Shown one piece after another: positions 23,538 through 36,227 of a DNA stretch of 64,000 nt. The DNA comes from Cytidiella melzeri. Lineage: Eukaryota; Basidiomycota; Agaricomycetes; Polyporales; Irpicaceae. Under the pieces are notes generated by a model that searched no databases, was not told where the DNA came from, and worked only from the letters and a program-made list of their open reading frames with translations. Positions within the stretch are counted from its first letter, which is position 1, and every line of letters starts with the position of its first letter. Where the stretch lies: positions 62,001-126,000 of the forward strand of contig JABYQR010000015.1 of assembly GCA_022592445.1 (NCBI GenBank). Direction: 5' to 3'. The position numbers were made by a program, and so were the translations under genes.

Positions 23538-24334
23538 GCTCGTGTTTGTTCCTCCTGGTAATGGCAGTTAGCGTGGCTAATTGGGAGATGCATAGTCATT
23601 GCACGTACCGCTATGGTCGTCGAAGACAACAGCAGAGGCAAGGACATGATACCCAAGCTTACATATTCACAGGAGGGAGAAGACAAGATTAGCGTATTGC
23701 TGAGTGATATTGCGCAATTCGCAGAAGCGTCTGTTCCCGCATGAATGTAATAGGAACGTTCAAGAAGGGACTTTGAGAGACTTTGTCCGAACAGCGAGTC
23801 AGTTCTGCGACAACGAAGGGCCGTATGTACATATATGCATACGATGCCGGTGGGCCTAAATTGCTGACGTGTAAAGGAGGCTGCAAAACTCGTAAGCCAT
23901 TCGACTTGAACCCATACGTTCGGTGGAGAAAGCACGACTCGTTCACGAAACGAGTGGCTCAGGTTTATCACGGTTATACCCCGCAATCGAGTGAGTGGAG
24001 ACTTCCCACAGGAGACATTATTACGAGGTTACTTTTGGGAAATGAGTACAAAAATCCGGGTTATGACATAAGTACATCTTTAGGGCAGCATCAGCTGTGC
24101 ACTCACTAATCATGCTCCTTGGGCACGTCGATGTTATCGAACAGAGAGTCCATTATCGTACAATTCTGGTAGCTGAGGGAGTACTTTCAGGATGAAGAGT
24201 CGCTTGTTCAATTTCGAGCTCGAAGAAGCGCCGTGGGAGAACGGCAGGGTTTGCCTTTTGGGGCCGCCGCTCAGCCCAGCGTTGTGGCGGCGCGGCAGCC
24301 TTTCGTTCACCCTCTCAACCACCACCACACGGCC
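23538..24334. other. Divergent intergenic region between the monooxygenase and CRIPT
   Basis: The 797-bp gap between two start codons should hold both promoters. No further gene is supported. Confidence 0.5.
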
Positions 24335-24800
24335 ATGGTTTGTAAGAAATGCGAAACTGTGAGTACTACGAACCATCTGTATCAAGCAGGAAGCTCAATC
24401 GTATCATCAGAAAACCTCGAAAGTCGCAGCTCCGGACCCCTTCCAGTCGTCATCCTCAGCCATCAAGGACGGGTCGCGCAAGGTCGGCGAGAACAAGCTG
24501 CTCAGTCGACCAGGGAGCTCCAAGAACAGGTTTCAGGTGCGTATGCAATGGGCACCACAGCATAAGCTGTCTATTGAAGCTCTGTGTCGGGACCCTAGCC
24601 TTACCAGAACAAGTGCAAGGATTGCAAGTCGACGGTGACGCAGAATAAGGCGAAGTACTGCCATGGTGGGATAAAACCCTTTGCCACACAATGCATACGA
24701 TGCTGATGTTGCTGCAGGATGCGCTTACAAGAAGGGTATCTGCTCGATATGTGGTAAGAAGGTACTGGACACGACGGGCTACGTAATGTCGTCGAAATGA
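24335..24800 (+). CDS. CRIPT-family zinc protein (cysteine-rich PDZ-binding protein homologue)
   Basis: Four exons (24335-24358, 24411-24536, 24599-24665, 24718-24800) join in phase to 300 nt, coding 99 residues; human CRIPT is 101. The protein begins MVCKKCE and carries four CxxC pairs (CKKC, CKDC, CHGC, CSIC), with the family signature GENKLLS in the middle and YKKGIC...CGKKVLDT near the end. CRIPT is conserved in eukaryotes and has been linked to the minor spliceosome and to PDZ/tubulin binding in animals. Its role in fungi is not well known. Exons this small are easily missed by gene finders. Confidence 0.93.
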
Positions 24801-25148
24801 GTGAGGCGACGGAACTCCTGGGCTCATAGCTGTCCACGGATGCGCCGCAGCTTTACGAAGCACTATAGGGGAGGCAATCGGGTGGTTAGCGGAGAATTCC
24901 TTAAATTATGTATGTGCTCGAACGTTGTCCCTGTAATCTTTGTATGACTACCAGTTCAATTAGGAATTCCGTTTGCTGCTGAAACTCTACAGGGCGCAGT
25001 GAATAACGTGTTACTATTTGTCCAGATTAAAGCTGAACTATGCTATTTACATAACAAGCAAGGTATGAAGCGAGTTAAAACTGCCTCGGTACTGGCTGTA
25101 TACTTTTCTCTCAGCTCTAGATGTCTCATAATCTCCGCGACAACAATT

Positions 25149-26882
25149 CTACCGAGAACTCGACCCATTGTACTGCAAGCCGACCTGTTCCCATTGCTGG
25201 ATACGAGCGTTGTTCAGCGAATCGAACTGCTCATACGCTTCCGATTGGATGGTGGTCTTGAGAAAGTTGAGGTTAACCAGTGCGTCGTCAATTTAGAAAA
25301 ATGGACACTCACAGGTAACAGCTGGATGTAAGGTAGGTCACTATTCGTTGACGTCCAGTTTCCGTAGTTGTAAAGGATGTAGACGTTGCGCAAGAAGGAG
25401 TCGCCAAGGGTGAAGTCGATCAAATTTTCCGCGTCTTCTTTGGTTGACGTGGGGGCGAAGGCATTGACACAAATGGTGTTGTTGTTGTCATCGGTGGCCA
25501 GCATCGTCAGGTCTAACGGGTTGATTGGTACCTCAGTACCGCTATTGAAAAGTGAGTGCCGACATCTTTAAAGCTGATTTTTTACTCACTTGAAGATCAT
25601 GGAGACGTTCAGATTTGTATCGCAGGGAAGTTGATAAATTCCAAACTCCTCGGATAAAGTCTTGATTCCAGGTACGGTCTTGTAGATGAGGTCAAAATAG
25701 TACTGAGGTATAAGACCTGATTGCGTGATGAGGTAAGCTTCTGCACTTTGGTTATCCTGTCCACAACTCACCCGTCGATGTACCGGTATCGAACAGAGCT
25801 ATGAGCTCTTTCTTCTCCGCATCAGTTGCGCCAATACCGGGAAGTTCAGCCCTGTGACGATTAAGCAGACAGTCATCTTGTTCACCATTCGAACGAACTC
25901 ACAATAAACCATGGCCGCTGTAGTTCTTTCCATTCACGATAACACCGTCCATCAGAGTAAGCCACTGGTCGAGTTTGTGGAGAACGTGTTGTTTGGGCTG
26001 GTCGAGAATCTGGCTCCAATTAGGATCGGTCTCCCCGACGGTGAAAATTCCGCCGTCAGAAGTGCCGAGGTTGGATCGGGCCATGAGGAAGGTGATGTAT
26101 GTAGAAGTGTTTGGGTATGCGTCGAACAGGTTGTACATAACCGTCTGTCCGTTGAACGCTGAACCGTTTAGCTGCTTCTGCACCTGAGAAATCTCGGATC
26201 TATCATTGGCTGGTAGTAAGTACTGAAACAAGTTCTCAACGATAGACTGTGGGTACTGACGGTCCTAGTCCAAGTAAACCTCGATCGTTGTCCGAGGTGG
26301 CGTTACTGCCGGGAGCGTTGACTGTGGTACAAAGGTAAGTAATGGCGGTTCCTGCGAATATGTAGATATGCCACGTACTGAAAGCTTGTTGAGGTATAGA
26401 GTAATTGCCAAATTGGGCAGCAGCGATGTAAACGTCGCCTGTCGCGTAAGTCGTGTCTCTGACAGGTACTATGAGCTGCTGCCGCTCCTCACATTGTTGC
26501 ACGAGGTTACTTACAGGTATCCGATGGAAGCCAAGATGTGCGTATTGTTGGCGTCGGTGAACGTCACGTTCTGCGAGTTCAACCAGAAATCTGCACTACC
26601 GGTGTCCAGTTGGACCTAGCGCGCGCGAGTCAGTCGAATTGTCTCCAGAAATGATCGCGGTAGGTATCCTATTACCTCGAAGGATTGTCCATCCACAGTG
26701 ACGTTGGCCACATAAATGATTTGACCGTCGCCCATGAGGTCGACGACGTTGAAATTGAACGGATCAGAGTTGGCCGTACTTGGGCTGGACAACTGTCGGC
26801 GGAAGGGTACGGTCAAGGACGAGACATGGCAGGCGAAAAACGTCAGAGCAATAGCCTGCGAAGAGTGAAATGATGTGAGCAT
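25149..26882 (-). CDS. Secreted aspartic protease, family A1 (pepsin-like)
   Basis: Nine exons join to 1287 nt, 428 residues: 26882-26676, 26615-26515, 26458-26379, 26321-26257, 26192-25903, 25851-25772, 25716-25590, 25541-25313 and 25256-25149. There is an N-terminal signal peptide. Both catalytic aspartates are in standard context, DTGSADFWL near residue 70 and DTGTSTG in the middle of the protein. The flap-side YATGDV and GLLGLGP elements are present. The acceptor at 26193 is my choice; using 26223 would give an unusually short 34-nt intron with extra residues. The gene is convergent with CRIPT. Such enzymes degrade extracellular or vacuolar protein; several Asn-x-Ser/Thr sites support secretion. 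Confidence 0.9.
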
Positions 26883-27347
26883 CTTCGAGGGCTTGAAGGT
26901 TAGAAGTGGTGTACATTAATCCCTGAAAGCTGCCCTCAATATATAGCAGACTGAGAGAACTCTGCAACCACTCTTCTATTGCCGCGCGGATGTTTATGAG
27001 GATCCGCAGCTCGATCATGCAGTTGTTGAGCGCTTAGCGATCGAGGCAGTTATTGGCCATCCGCGCAGGCCGAACGACGTCGCTTGCCTTTTACGGACAG
27101 ACTCGACGTTTCGCGACAGTTGATCGAACAAATGTCGATGATTTCATGTGTACGGTGCGCACTCGACTCTCCACAGAGTTACTTGCAGCACACGGAAGCT
27201 TCACTGCATTTGCAGTTCTGTTACAGATTATTACACCTATGGTGCAAACACGAGATATACAATAGATATGATGATGCGATACATGTCAGTCATATAGTAG
27301 CACTCTAGATCTACTCTCTCTTCCTCCGTCTTCCGGTATGTGCATTT
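26883..27347. other. Intergenic region between the DNMT5 3' end and the aspartic protease start
   Basis: 465 bp with no gene supported. It holds the DNMT5 terminator and the protease promoter. Confidence 0.5.
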
Positions 27348-30300
27348 TTATGCCTGAACGGGATTTCCATCGACGTCGTGACCAGTCCTTTGTTCGAGTA
27401 TCTCGGTGTCAATCGTATCTAAACTGAAGAAACGCCAAATGCGAACATGCTTGGTTTGTCCGTATCGTCTGACGCGTCCGATAGCCTGAGTTTCGCACGA
27501 GGTGTACTGCTCCTGAGTCTGTGCGAGAAGAGGCGATAGGAATATGGCATGGTTAGCCCCGGTCAAGTTGGCCCCGCTAGCGCTCTCGTCCATGACGTTC
27601 AACAGCAGAACTCGTTCGGATGCGTCGTTCTGGTACTTCAGCAGATTGTTGGACTTTACAGATGCGGAGCCTTTGATCTCCAGGAACTTGATACGATGGG
27701 CTTCGAGGGCTTCCCCAACCTTCTTCATGAGGTCTGGGAATTGTACGAAGATCAAGACACGCTCATCCGCTGGGATGCGGTTTCTTAATGAAGGATTAGA
27801 TAAATCACTCCCGAGGAAAGTTGCACGCTCACTTGATTAGGTCAATCACCTCCTCCAACTTCTTGCCGTAATGCTTGCGTTTGCCATCTCTGACATCGTC
27901 AACTCCGAGCGAGCTCGCCTTGATGACGTTCAGCAGCTTCACGTTGCATCTACACATCGCGTTAATGCAGTGTTCACTGGTAGCTGCGGCCTTGACGCAG
28001 TCATTGCATCCCATATGACCACACGTAGAGCTGATCGAGATGTCCTCAATAGGCAACGCCTCTCTTCCGCACTTCGGACAAGAGACCTCGAGGCGCTCGC
28101 TTTCTGGTTTCTGCAAATCTCGAACGGCTCGGAAATATCGCAGAGATCGCATCCGGCCGACAAGTTCTTTCGCGACTCGGCGGATCTCGTGCGTCTGTTC
28201 GCGATGCTCCCACATCTTCGCTTTCTGTTTCTCGGAATGATTGACGGTAGGGACCCCTTTTGCCCCTTTTGCCGCTTTTGGCGGAAGGTTGGATGTAGGA
28301 ACCTTGGCGTCGTCAAGAAGTCCAACTAGGAGCTGCGTCGACTCTTCATCTCCATCCGTCGTCTGATTCGCACGCAACACTCGAGCATGTTCTTGGAAGA
28401 GTGACTCCTCAACCGTAATCTTGCCGATCTCCTTCTCCTGCTGCACGGCCTTTTTCAGGAGCTTACTGTATTCGGCCTTGCAGTCCTCCATTTGAGCTTC
28501 ACGTTCGCCGACGATGATCTCGCATGCCTTCATGGCGTTGTCTTTTTTCGCCTGGAGGTCGAAGTGGGCACATCGTTTCAAGAGAGCTTCTTCCGCAGAC
28601 CTGGCGTATCACTCAGTAACATTGTCAAAAATTAGGATATTGCAAAATGCATACCCGCTTTCACCTAGGACCAAAGCCATCCTCTTCTCTCGATCGCTCT
28701 CGGTCTTCTTCCCCCGCTTGACAGTCATATCGAGGGCCTTCAGGTGATGATCGAGCTCGAGATATATAGCCCTCTCCGCAGCAGGAAGTTTGACCTTTTC
28801 TATCATGTGCGTGCAGACGATTTCATCTATTTCGGCGATGTTCTACGAGAGACGGTTAGCATGCCGATCTACATTTGACAAGCCACCGCTCACCTGTCTG
28901 ACGAACTGATTGAGGAACGCCTGACCCAGTTCGTTTCGATGGGCATGCCACTCCAAGCTGTGAACCTCCCGGAAGCTGTGGAATTTCTCGACGTCTGAAA
29001 GATACAGATGAGCTGGATTCGCAATGGACAGCATGAGACATACCGGTTTGTTCGCGCTTGCGTTTCTTGGCAGAATCACCCTCTCCATCGTCATTGACGC
29101 CTAGATGGATGTTGAGGAAAGCGGAGATCGTCTTCAGGGAACCGAAATCGGCGGTAGGAGGTGTGCCAGAAAGCACCCAGTGCCGCTGGGCAGTCAACCT
29201 AGTGATCATGGAGAGCGTACGTCCTTCGAGGTATGTGTACTCATCCACCACCTTCCTCGCGAAATGGAACATCTCTAAAGGCGGTGCCTTCATCTGACTC
29301 CACTCTCTCTTCACTGCGGTAGACCCGAGTTTCCAGGGATCGGCCTCACCGCGTCGAGGTTTGCGCGCCTTCTTAGCAGGCCGTTTAGTATCCTCGTCCT
29401 CTACGTCGCTCGAGTCCGATGTACGTCGCTTCTTCGTCGACTTCGCACCTTTACCCTTCCCTTTGCCCTTGGAGCCCGCGGGCTCGTCGATGTCCATGCC
29501 ATCAGTCGCTTCGGACTCCGACACAGCGCTACTTGTGCTCGCTGAGGCCTTCGTTTTCCCTTTAGGTACGGCTTTCCCCTTTCCGTTAGCAACAGCCCGG
29601 TTCTTTAGCGGTGGTATCGCGTCGTCTGAATCTATAACAGCGTCAACTTCCATCTCATGCACGTCAACATCACTCGATTCCTCCTCGTAGTCAGATGAAT
29701 CCTGCTTCTCTCCCTTCCCTTTCTGTGCAGTTTTCTTCTTGCTAGAAGGAGCAGGCTCGTCGTCGTCGTCGTCTGATGTGACCACAAACTTCCGCTTGGG
29801 TAGGGCCTTCCGGGTAACAGGCCTATCAGAAACTTCGTCCGCGGTCGTGTCTGCCTTGCTAGAGGTAGACCTCTTAATGGAGGAGCCAGCTAATGACTTG
29901 GACAGTGGTGGCAGAACCACCTCCATCTGCAAGCCATTGCGTACAGATGCCTTACCGGCCGGAGGTACCGGTTTGACTTTCTTCGTGGTCGATTCCTGCG
30001 CCATTGCCTTGTCCCGATACGACTTCCCTTTCAGTCGTTTGGTTTGCACGATGAGCTGATCCTCATCTTGACCTGAGATCTGAATGAGCCATCACTACAA
30101 ATATATTGTTCTGCAGTCGACACGTACCTTTCTTCAACGCGGCTCTGATCTTCGAAAGCACCAGCTCCGGACCTTTGTCACTCTTCAGACGATCGACCTG
30201 CTTCTGAAGAGCGTCGAGAGTAATATTCAACCGAGCGTCGAAGTATCGACCTTCCTGCTTCTCCGGCAGCCCACCACTAGCGGAGAAGTCGGCAAGATTC

Positions 30301-33300
30301 TCCAAGTAGACCCCGCTTCGGAAGAGGTTAGATGCTACAATAATGATATCCGACTCTGTGATATCCTCGACAGACGTAGAGTTGAGGTTTGAGGCTGTAG
30401 CGATGTTAACGATCTTGAAGCGCTTCCCAGCAAATTTGCGACATTCGGACTCCCACTGGCCAGTAAGATGGGGCGGAACGATCACTAGAGTACCCTTCAC
30501 GGCAACCTTGCCGGGGAACAACTTGTCGTCAAGCTCCGAATACTCTCGCTGCACGTCCTTCGCAGCGCAGTCGATGAGTCCGAGGGTAATCGCGGTCTTG
30601 CCGTATCCAACTTCGTCTGCAAGCACGCCACCACGAACACGGTGAGGTCTTTGAGCGCGACCTTCGACTCGCCACCCCAGAGGATGTAAGATTGCCTCGG
30701 AAATCTCCTCTTCCATGAAGGGAGGTGCGTCAGCAGACTCCTGTCGAAGCATCCAAGTCAACGAACGCAGTTGCTCAGGACGGAGAGGAGTCTTGAATGA
30801 CGGAGGCTGACTGTGGGATTCGTCGTGCCGGTTGCTCAGCAACTGGAATTTGGTGAGCTGCGCAACAGCCATAGGGGAGAAGTTGCTGTTCAGACGCCAC
30901 GCAACTGTCACAGGCTCCGTCCGTCCAGCTGTAGGGAGCCTTGACATCGCTCGGTGCATCAGCGAAGCGATATTGACACCGATTCGTACGTGACCAATAC
31001 CGTCGCCATCGAGCTTCAGCTGAGTGACAAACGGAGCGGGCCTGCGCTTCAGAGCTCGTTCGTACGCACCGGCCTGAGCAGTGTCCTCGATCGCGACTAT
31101 TTTCCGTTTGTCATTCTTAGCCCACTTGATCCCTGGCGGCGTTGGGGCACAACGCTCACAGTCCTCCTGTGATCCATGAAGATGCGCCTCCTGCCAATCT
31201 TCGAAGTGATTGTCACTCCGAACGCGCTCCGTAAGCCAAGCGAGGGCTTTGAACGTCCCTCTTTCATGGACTTTATCGACCTCCCTCCATGTCCCGATCG
31301 GCCACTCAGTGCCAGTCTGGCCAGGAAGAGGTACACGGCAGGTGAGGAGAGCGGTGGCGCTTCGGCATGACTCGTTCGACAATTCCACCTTCAGGATATC
31401 AGAGGGGACGGCGAAGACAGCATTGCGGTTCGGTGCTGGCTGGAAGGTACTTGAGACACAGCGTTCGAAGGAAAGTAGACTGACATACGATTATAGCAAC
31501 CTTGGATGACTTCATCCACTTACAAGGCGTCTTGCATTCCACTGTTTGCGGCCCCTTGGTGCTAGACTGCCTCCACTCGGAGTCCACCGTGCAGATGATG
31601 GGTCTAGTCTCGCCGTATTCACAGCGTTTGCGCGTGATCGAGAACACGAACGAGTCATCTTCACCTTTACCCGTCCTTGACGGGTCCAGGAACAAGAAAA
31701 TCGGAGGAAGGTCATTTTCCTCAGGCGTAGCGACCTTCCGGTGCAAAGACGCATTGGCCATCCCACACTTGTCATGGAGGACGTAGGTGCCAGATATGTC
31801 GCGCTCGAGCTTTTGCACGTCCTCATCAGCGACAGCTACTTCTAGCTGCGAATAGACCTTTTTGTCCTTGAATTCTTCGCCGGTGAGCCCAAGTTCAGCC
31901 TCCCAAGACGGACCGAGCTTGTCACCGTTGACAGTGACTGAAACTGTCTCCTTGCACGGTAGCCCAAACTCCCAGTTCCCTTCGAGCAACCCGTCTTTGC
32001 ACACAAATCGCCCTGCAGGAGACGACTCTAAATGTGTGCGTACTTCCGAGTGTACCGGCTCGTCGACGGAGGGCCTGGCAAAGAACCGCCATTCGGGACG
32101 TTGTGGGTGGAGCAAAAGTTCAAGCTGAGCAGACGGAGACTGATACACCACCGACCAGATTTCCTGACGCTTCGACTCCGTAAAATGAAGCTCCTCCGCG
32201 GCTGCACCTACGACAGCGGAGGACCACTTCTTCCAGAGACTGGAAGAGATATCGGCCCCAGATACAGCACGGAGTTCGTCCAATAGGCCTTGAGTGATGT
32301 TAGAAAGAACGATGGCCATCGGCAGGGACGCTTTAAGCTCTCGCTCAAAGTCGGAAGGGGGCATCCTAGGGTTCTCCACGAGATTGATTTCCTCGAGTTT
32401 GTGCTCAGGATACCCACCACATCTAACACAGGAGGTAGACCCGCAGTTCTGGCACCTCCGAAGCTGCCGACTAGTCATGTCTTTGCGACCTTCGCACTCA
32501 CACAGACGAGCACTCTTGGCTGCGTCTGCAAGAATGGCGGAGAGAGGTCGGGCAGCGCGTGCCGAGAGATCGAGTGGTTTCTCCTTCAGCTTTGCATCTC
32601 CTGAAATGTGGTCATCAAGCGAATCGCCGATATCGAGCTTGTCAATATTCATTAATACGTCCTGCACGTCGTCCTCTTCCTCTAACACAGGACCAGCGCG
32701 CTTCTGCTCGTACGTAGTGGTGTCGCTACCATCTTTCAGCAACTTTTTGCCCACAATCAAGGCTGCCAGGATGCATGCGCCGACAACGGTCGTCGACATA
32801 GCGTTTCCAGCGAGGTCCGCAAGCTGATCCTCGGTCTCGCGCGTCAAGAGGAGCTCGTCGACGGGTAGCCCCTGCATCGAGAGTGCCTCAAGGCCAACCA
32901 TGGGCCCACCGCGGTTGGTGAGGTAAGGAATCATGGACGGCGTCAGACATGGGCAGATACCCGGCCTACTTGAGCCAATGGTCCTATCCACATTTTGGGA
33001 CAAGTTCCACACAAGGCTGCAAATTCGCTTGAGTACACTACAAAGCATATTATTTCGGATATAACTCACGTTTTGTAAGAGGGGTCTACTCCTTCTTTAG
33101 CTGACCGAAGAAGAGATATATCCATGAGGTCCCAAACACGCTCGACCTGACCTATACCCCAATCGTTCCATGCAAAATCAGGGAGCTTGCAGAAGCCAGC
33201 TACGAGAGATTTATGAGATGTACGAACGCGAGAAGTCGATTTTGGTGTATTTACCATTGTTCCAATGCGTCAGAGGTCGTGCACTTCCTAATTCTTCCTC

Positions 33301-34506
33301 TAGTCTCGCGCGCTGGTGACGAGACTCGCATCGTCCCCAGTCCATACGGCCAGTGCGACGGTCCAGGCCATTGTAACTCTCCCTTACGAGCTTCTCCCTC
33401 GCCTGATGAATTCGTGGGTCATCAGAAGGCAGTAAGAACGCGTCCAGCGTTGACGAAGCCGGCCTTCTTAGCTTTGTTACCATGTTCAGCCATTTCTCCG
33501 GAAGGTCAGAGTTCTTCATATTGACGGCGAGGAGATACACACGAGTACGAGTGTGAGGGATGTAATAGTTCTTTGTGTCGACACGTGCGAACTGGGCAGC
33601 ATACCCTTTCTGGCGGAAATACTCAACTACCTTTGTCCAGGGCGCGCTACAGACGTTCTCCAGAATGACTAAAGGAGGACGATGCTGGTCCACCCAATCC
33701 AGCATGCCACGGAATGTCCGACCTGACTCGCCGTGCCCGTCAATGTCCTGCTTCTCGTTGTTCAGGTTGGAATAATCCACGCATGACGTTCCGGCAATTA
33801 AGAGGTCGACATCACCTGGAACAGGAGCCAGCGAGCCGTATGCGGTGTGTGCATGCGCGCTTCCTAGCTCGCACACGTCCCTGAAGAGGAGCGGAGGACT
33901 AAAGTTTCGCTCGATATAAGCCTGTTTGAAAGGCTCAATCTCGCAGGAGAAAACGTGTTCGAACTGAAAGTCGAGATCCCAGAGGGTCTTAATAGCGCGA
34001 CGGGCTTCCTCCAAGGACAGGAGAGGAGACTCTGTTCCAGAGCACATTGTGGCTACGCGGAGTTTGCGGCCAGTGAGTTTTTCTACGACTTCCTTAGAGC
34101 CAGAGGCACGAGATACGAGGTCAAGGAAAATAGCAGAGATGTCATGTATGGGAGGAAGCTCAGAAGTATCTATCGCAGCAGCTTTCGTTCTCTTCTCTGC
34201 TCGAGGTTTCTTGGCCGGTTTCTCCTCCTCTTCTTCCATTTCCACGTCCGACGCGCCAACGTCTGAGACAGCCACCTCTTCATCTTCCACCAGGTCCTCC
34301 GCCTCCTCTCCAGAAGACTCCTGGACGTAGTCAGACTCCGTGTCCGCCAAAGGCTCGTCTTCGTCTTCCTCCACGTGTACGACCTGCTCAACCTTCTTTG
34401 TCTTCGCAGCTGGCTTCTTTCCTTTCGTCGTGCTGCTAGAGCCACCTCCAAAGAACGAGGCTATAGATTTCTGTCCCGCAACTCGGGCATCCTTGGATTT
34501 CGCCAT
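27348..34506 (-). CDS. DNMT5: DNMT5-type DNA cytosine methyltransferase with RING and SNF2 ATPase
   Basis: Nine exons: 34506-33255, 33199-33070, 33016-31489, 31439-30124, 30080-29044, 28994-28894, 28842-28655, 28600-27833, 27783-27348. They sum to 6756 nt, 2251 residues. The junction between exons 4 and 5 is the least certain. The methyltransferase shows the DNMT5 hallmark GTSCVDYS with the catalytic Cys, LENV, HTRTR and LAGNAMS. A C-terminal half follows with Walker A (DEVGYGKT), LSGTPP, a RING finger (CPKCG...CGHMGC...CRC) and helicase motif VI (IGRVRRYGQT). DNMT5 enzymes are ATP-dependent maintenance CpG methylases. The N terminus has a perfect PIP box, QKSIASFF at residues 12-19, then acidic sequence; no chromodomain is visible. 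I chose the ATG at 34506 for its good context, although the frame opens further upstream. Confidence 0.94.
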
Positions 34507-34936
34507 TCTGCTGGCGGTCGTGGGGGAAAGAGGACTTTTGTGACGGAAAACGCGTTGGTCACGATTATGACCACTGTCACACACGCGCTTAGTCACAAGT
34601 GACAGCCCGTGTCTTCCGTCACGCAGTCAACATCCCGCCGCCTGTGCGAATCTCGCGGACAATCTCGCGACCCTGCAGTAAGCGAGATTCTGACGGCGGC
34701 AATCCATCGCGATTCGACGGCCTCGTCGCTGCGCCCAGTGGCGTCGACGACCTTTTTCCCCCGCCAGTGGCTCATGTCTCTGGTTCGACTGCAACCACCA
34801 CCACTTGTACACTGGCATGACTGGCGCGACCCAGTGAGTCCTTCCTCCTCGTGTCTACATGGTCAAGCACTGAGAAGCTGTTATGATTCAAGATCATCCA
34901 TCTGTGGCATTGCAGGCGGGCCGGCCTGCCACCGAA
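34507..34936. promoter_or_regulatory. Probable bidirectional promoter, DNMT5 and zinc-protein gene
   Basis: 430 bp separate the two divergent start codons. No TATA box is obvious. A weak upstream exon ending at 34833 (CA|GTGAGT) may be a 5'UTR exon of the plus-strand gene. Confidence 0.4.
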
Positions 34937-35590
34937 ATGAGCACCGCGGGGAGAGCACAGCAGTACCGCCGTGAGTAGTACTAGCAGTGGGGGGACATTC
35001 GTACCCTCGCGTATACTGACCTTCCCCCCGGTAGAACTCGTGGTGGACGCACAACTGGAGAGAAGGCCCGCGAGAAAAGGTTACAGGAGGACGAGTTGGT
35101 CCTCATCATTACCCCTCAGCTCGTCCAGTGCAAGAGGTGCTTGGCCGAAATCAAGCTTTCGAAAAAGAGCCAGTACGACACCTTCCACTGGTACCAGCAC
35201 CGCGAACGGTGTTTAAAACGATCAGATCTCCCACTGGCGCCAGTTATCACACTTTTCCAACGGCCTTCTTGGCCTGTGGCCACCAAAGTGCAGGCTAAGA
35301 AGCGGGAGTTCTCCAGGCCCACCACTTCGCCGGCCCTCTCGATTGCTGGACCGAGTTCCTCCGCCGATACTATGGACTCCCCCTTGCCGCTCTCTCCGAC
35401 ACTCTCCATCTCCTCCCCTCGTATGGTTGCGACCTACGAGCTCTCCAACCAGGCATTTCAGCGTGTTCAACAATGGACCCTACGGTCCCTCGCCGATTCA
35501 TATGGCGATTGCACAATATATTCCTCCTCCCGCACCTGCAACCTCATCCAGTTCGAGGAGAGCCAGGTCCGTGACACATGCGACTATTGA
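34937..35590 (+). CDS. Small protein with a BED-like C2HC zinc-binding motif
   Basis: Two exons (34937-34974, 35035-35590; intron 60 nt with donor GTAGTA) give about 197 residues beginning MSTAGRAQQYRR. A basic N terminus is followed near residue 45 by CKRC, a spacer of about 20 residues with IKLSKKSQYD, then HWYQHRERC. This fits a compact C2HC zinc site of the kind seen next to DNA-binding segments in agaricomycete proteins. The rest is Ser/Pro-rich and disordered. The start and first splice were chosen to keep the frame; the C-terminal end may contain an unrecognised intron. A DNA-binding role is inference. Confidence 0.6.
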
Positions 35591-36227
35591 ACCGTCCACT
35601 TCCCTCCCCTTAAACTTCTTGATCTTGGTTTACATCTCGTAACTGCTTCGCTCGCTTTGCTTTCGTTGTCTGTTTTCAACTATCGTATGTCCTCCTGCTA
35701 TTGTTCTCTTGTCCTCATGTTCCTTAGCCTTCTGTACCAACGCTGGCCTGCATCTGTCTCTCCTGCATCTCTCTCCATTTCTTGTATATAGCATTGGCAT
35801 CCTCACATCCTCGCATCTCGGCATCTTGGCACATCTCACAACATTTAGCATATCTCCCCACCTCTTTCTTGTATAATTGTATCTTGTCTCAACATATTGG
35901 TAGGATAGTGCTCAATTGTTGTAATACTGTACAGTCGACTATCAACAGAAATCCTGCTAGTTTATAGCAGCAGAAAACAAGCTCTGTATTCTCAACCTCG
36001 CGTGACTCGGACTCAATTTGCAGCCACCAGACTAAGATCGAGTGTACACACGCTGTCCAACATTGGATATATATCAAGTCAATCCCATTGTACACAGGGA
36101 CGTGGCTTCAATGTGGTTGGGAATGAACGTTGAATGTTGAATACACGCGTGTTACAGTGTTTCACCTCAATCAGGCAAGTACCGCGAGTCAAAGGTCGAT
36201 GAATTGACTCGGCTAGCCTATCAATAC
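35591..36227. other. Intergenic, no gene seen
   Basis: This is the convergent 3' region of the zinc-protein gene and the sirtuin gene. No coding or RNA signal is recognised. Confidence 0.5.

Noticed and set aside
24193..24334. Upstream in-frame extension of CRIPT
   Set aside because: An ATG at 24193 precedes the gene, but CRIPT proteins begin at MVCKKCE and the family length fits the start at 24335.
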